Assembly: GCA_002779055.1 (NCBI GenBank)
Contig: PEXM01000021.1
Coordinates: 1 to 8,400 of the forward strand
Direction: 5' to 3'
Origin: Elusimicrobia bacterium CG08_land_8_20_14_0_20_44_26
GTDB lineage: Bacteria; CG03
DNA: 8,400 nt
Position 1 is the stretch's first letter, and the number at the start of each line of letters is the position of its first letter. The notes under the pieces were generated by a model, which was not told where the DNA came from, did no database searches, and worked only from the letters and a program-made list of their open reading frames with translations. Below are positions 6,692 through 8,400 of this stretch, in pieces. The position numbers were made by a program, and so were the translations under genes.

Positions 6692-6734
6692 AAATTTTCA
6701 GTATTATTTTCCGTAACGTCACAGTTTCATTTAC

Positions 6735-6761
6735 CCCGTTAGATGGTTACAATCTAACGGG
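6735..6761. terminator. Strong 10-bp hairpin between tRNA-Gln and the convergent ATPase gene
   Basis: CCCGTTAGAT (6735-6744) pairs perfectly with ATCTAACGGG (6752-6761) across a seven-base loop, GGTTACA. It lies 43 nt after the tRNA and 2 nt past the ATPase stop codon, the right place for a bidirectional terminator. Neither strand has a real T-tract after the stem, so it may instead be a processing or mRNA 3'-end stabilising structure, or a mobile palindromic repeat. Confidence 0.5.
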
Positions 6762-6763
6762 AT

Positions 6764-8149
6764 TTACATCAAAACGTCTTTTTTAAATAAGTAAATTTTC
6801 TCTTTCCTGGCAAGTTTAATCATATTTTCAGTAAATCCGTTTTTGCCGAATAATGCAAAATATTTTTTTTGTTTGTTTTTGCCCCATTCCACTCTTTGGG
6901 ATTTTATTTTCAAGTCCTCATAAATATTTGTTCCTATTTTTTTATTCGTCCATTTGACTTCGCCGAAAAGAATCTCATTTGTTCTTGAATTTGTAGCGAC
7001 AATATCAATTTCTTCGTTTTTGTCCCACCACCTACCGATTTTTTCGAAGTTTAGAGGTATTTTTTTGTTATTGATTGCTTCCTGCAGAATTTCAACAGCG
7101 ATTTTCTCATAATTTCTGGCCAGAAATTGCGGAAGGATTTTTGATATTTCTCTTAAAACTTCGTTTGTTCTGTTTTCTTCAAGCAGAGCTCTTCTCCTGA
7201 AGACAAATCTGAACCAGAAATTGAAAAAATTATCGTCAATGAAATATATTCCTTTTCTACTCTTCTCGGGAATTTTCTCGGTAACGGGGATTTCCTTTCT
7301 GGTTATCTGAAGGCTGTCAAGGATAGAAATATAACGGGAAACCATGCTCTTGTCAAAACCTGTCTCATTAATGATTTCGGATAATTTAGTTTTTCCGAGG
7401 GATAGCGCCTCAAGAATCACAAAATAATTTCTTGGCTCTTTCAATTCCTCCCGCAACAGAAACTCGACTTCTTCGTAGAGGGGCTGTCCTTTCCGGAGAA
7501 TTTCTTGTTTTACCGCGTCGATGTATTTTTTATCGCAGAATTTCAGTAAATAAGGAGGTGTTCCTCCGACGGTGCTGTATATGTTTAAAATTTTGTCAAA
7601 ACTTTTTTTTGGAAAGAATTTTTTTACATCCTTGAATCCGAAAGGTTTTAGAAATATTTGTCCAGTTCTTCTTCCGTATAAAGGAGCTTTATAAAATAGA
7701 GTTGTTTCTTCCATCATTGAAATGCTTGAGCCGAGAAGAATTAGATAAATTTGCGAATTTTTCAAATACATGTCCCATGCTTTTTGGAAAACGGAAGGAA
7801 TAGATTTGTCTGTTTCGGCTAAATATGGAAACTCGTCAATGATGAGAACCAGTTTCTCTTTTCTGGCTGAAATGTATTTAAAAGCGGTTTCCCAGTCATT
7901 AAAGCCGTCTTTGGGTAAAAACTCATCTTTAAAATAATCTGCCAGGGACTGCGTAAATTTTTTTAACTCATTTTGCGAAGCTATTCGCTCACACAAAAAA
8001 TAAATATGCGGTTTGTTTTTTGCGAATTGAATGGCTAATTCGGTTTTACCGACTCGTCTTTTACCGTAAATGATAATTAATTGTGCTTGGGAACTCATCC
8101 ATTTCATATTGAGAAATTTCAACTCATCGCCTCGGTTAACAAATTTCAT
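6764..8149 (-). CDS. Archaeal-type AAA ATPase with winged helix and DUF234 nuclease-like C-terminus
   Basis: This is a 461-aa member of the ATPase family 'predominantly from Archaea' (PF01637) fused to DUF234 (PF03008). Walker A is YGKRRVGKTEL (about 28-38), Walker B is LVLIIDEFPYL (100-110), a sensor strand is LILLGSS (136-142) and the family motif APLYGRRTGQI lies at 155-165. A winged-helix domain (about 250-290) has a recognition-helix-like stretch KSMVSRYISILDSL. The C-terminus carries EIDIVATN and FGEVKW (D382, E397, K399), the D-x(n)-ExK pattern of PD-(D/E)XK nucleases, and is followed by a KSQRVEWG helix. Family length is normal and nothing is broken. The physiological role is not established for this family. 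The SD GGAGGT lies five bases before the ATG. The gene has its own strong promoter with a palindromic operator. It is more AT-rich than the LPS genes and sits beside a tRNA, which suggests lateral transfer. Confidence 0.88.
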   Translation of the reverse strand: MKFVNRGDELKFLNMKWMSSQAQLIIIYGKRRVGKTELAIQFAKNKPHIYFLCERIASQNELKKFTQSLADYFKDEFLPKDGFNDWETAFKYISARKEKLVLIIDEFPYLAETDKSIPSVFQKAWDMYLKNSQIYLILLGSSISMMEETTLFYKAPLYGRRTGQIFLKPFGFKDVKKFFPKKSFDKILNIYSTVGGTPPYLLKFCDKKYIDAVKQEILRKGQPLYEEVEFLLREELKEPRNYFVILEALSLGKTKLSEIINETGFDKSMVSRYISILDSLQITRKEIPVTEKIPEKSRKGIYFIDDNFFNFWFRFVFRRRALLEENRTNEVLREISKILPQFLARNYEKIAVEILQEAINNKKIPLNFEKIGRWWDKNEEIDIVATNSRTNEILFGEVKWTNKKIGTNIYEDLKIKSQRVEWGKNKQKKYFALFGKNGFTENMIKLARKEKIYLFKKDVLM

Positions 8150-8181
8150 TCTGCACCTCCCAAATAGTATAATTTCATTTA

Positions 8182-8199
8182 GTCTAATCCATATTAGAC
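8182..8199. promoter_or_regulatory. Palindromic operator overlapping the ATPase promoter
   Basis: GTCTAAT-CCAT-ATTAGAC is a perfect 7-bp inverted repeat with a four-base centre. It covers the -10 element of the ATPase promoter, where a bound protein would block RNA polymerase. A partial second copy lies upstream at 8220-8234 (TTCATACTGGAC against TCCATATTAGAC, 9 of 12 matching). The two right ends are 35 bp apart. The regulator is not identified; the ATPase's own winged helix is one candidate. Confidence 0.5.
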
Positions 8200-8219
8200 A
8201 TTTTTACAAAATTTGTCAA
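8191..8219 (-). promoter_or_regulatory. Sigma70-like promoter of the DUF234 ATPase gene
   Basis: On the minus strand a perfect TTGACA (8219 to 8214) is followed after 17 bp by TAATAT (8196 to 8191). Transcription would begin near 8184 and leave a leader of about 35 nt with a good SD. This is the best -35 in the window. Confidence 0.6.
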
Positions 8220-8353
8220 GTGTTCATACTGGACAAAATTCTGTCTGAAGAAATAAGATAGAAAAAAGACAAATTATTTTGTAGAATTACTTCAAGGAAA
8301 GATGGAAAAACGTTTCGGCAGTATAAGGAAAGCAGTTCAAGGAGATAAAATGA
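8200..8353. other. Non-coding stretch between the ATPase gene and the putative intron
   Basis: This AT-rich stretch holds the ATPase -35, the partial second operator copy (8220-8234), and a weak possible rightward promoter, TGGACA (8230-8235) then TAAGAT (8254-8259) at 18 bp. An ATG at 8302, preceded by AAGGAAAG, opens a frame (MEKRFGSIRKAVQGDKM) that is in frame with ATG 8350 and runs to the window end. It could be the start of a small gene interrupted by the intron, or nothing. No known protein is recognised. Confidence 0.3.
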
Positions 8354-8400
8354 GTGCGCCGAGTAAAGCGTATCAGTTCTTGTTGGTGAAAGTCCAATTC
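8354..8400 (+). mobile_element. Probable 5' end of a group II intron (truncated by window edge)
   Basis: GTGCGCC at 8354-8360 fits the group II intron 5' consensus GUGYG. About 25 nt later comes TTGG-TGAAAGT-CCAA (8383-8397), a small hairpin with the GGTGAAAGTCC string that recurs in domain I of many bacterial group II introns. Only 47 bases are visible, with no domain V or maturase, so the call rests on pattern memory. A competing reading is a short ORF from ATG 8350 (SD AAGGAG at 8339-8344) that is open to the window end, MSAPSKAYQFLLVKVQF. That peptide is not recognised and is probably a by-product of the intron sequence. Confidence 0.5.

Noticed and set aside
6220..6786. Open frame of 188 codons on the + strand running from within rtcB across the tRNA
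   Set aside because: It is antisense to rtcB and passes through a well-folded tRNA. The translation has no recognisable domain.
1..8400. CRISPR array or tandem direct repeats
   Set aside because: No regularly spaced direct repeats were seen on reading the window; the only repeats found are inverted pairs.

Overview
The window looks like the chromosome of a Gram-negative bacterium. It carries the end of a Kdo transferase gene (waaA), two heptosyltransferase-family glycosyltransferases and a DUF374 acyltransferase, so the cell almost certainly makes lipid A and an LPS core. Shine-Dalgarno sites are strong throughout. The mix of LPS genes, an orphan HMGL-like aldolase, RtcB and an archaeal-type DUF234 ATPase would suit an uncultured lineage (for example the Elusimicrobiota/Omnitrophota neighbourhood), but that placement is a guess and no gene here fixes the taxonomy.

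Region 1 (1-3481, + strand) is a tightly packed envelope operon: waaA (3' end only), a two-helix K+ channel with a cytoplasmic RCK module, and two tandem GT9 glycosyltransferases that overlap by ATGA. The K+ channel gene has a well-placed internal Shine-Dalgarno site and ATG that would also yield the free RCK domain, as known for MthK. A DUF374 lysophospholipid/lipid A acyltransferase gene (3467-4120, - strand) converges on the operon and overlaps the second GT9 gene by 15 bp. Together these genes would add Kdo, heptose-type sugars and an acyl chain to the lipid A/core.

Region 2 (4121-6763) has a DRE-TIM aldolase gene with its own sigma70-like promoter, converging on an rtcB RNA-ligase gene (- strand). 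Between their stops lies an inverted pair of related hairpin units of about 45 bp each (5239-5339), which resembles a REPIN/BIME-type repeat. A tRNA-Gln(CUG) gene is divergent from rtcB, with a promoter almost touching it and a strong 10-bp hairpin downstream.

Region 3 (6764-8400) is visibly more AT-rich. It holds a complete DUF234-type ATPase (AAA, winged helix, PD-(D/E)XK-like C-terminus) on the - strand, with a perfect TTGACA -35 and a palindromic operator over its -10. The last 47 bases look like the 5' end of a group II intron. The base-composition change next to a tRNA gene suggests this part was acquired.
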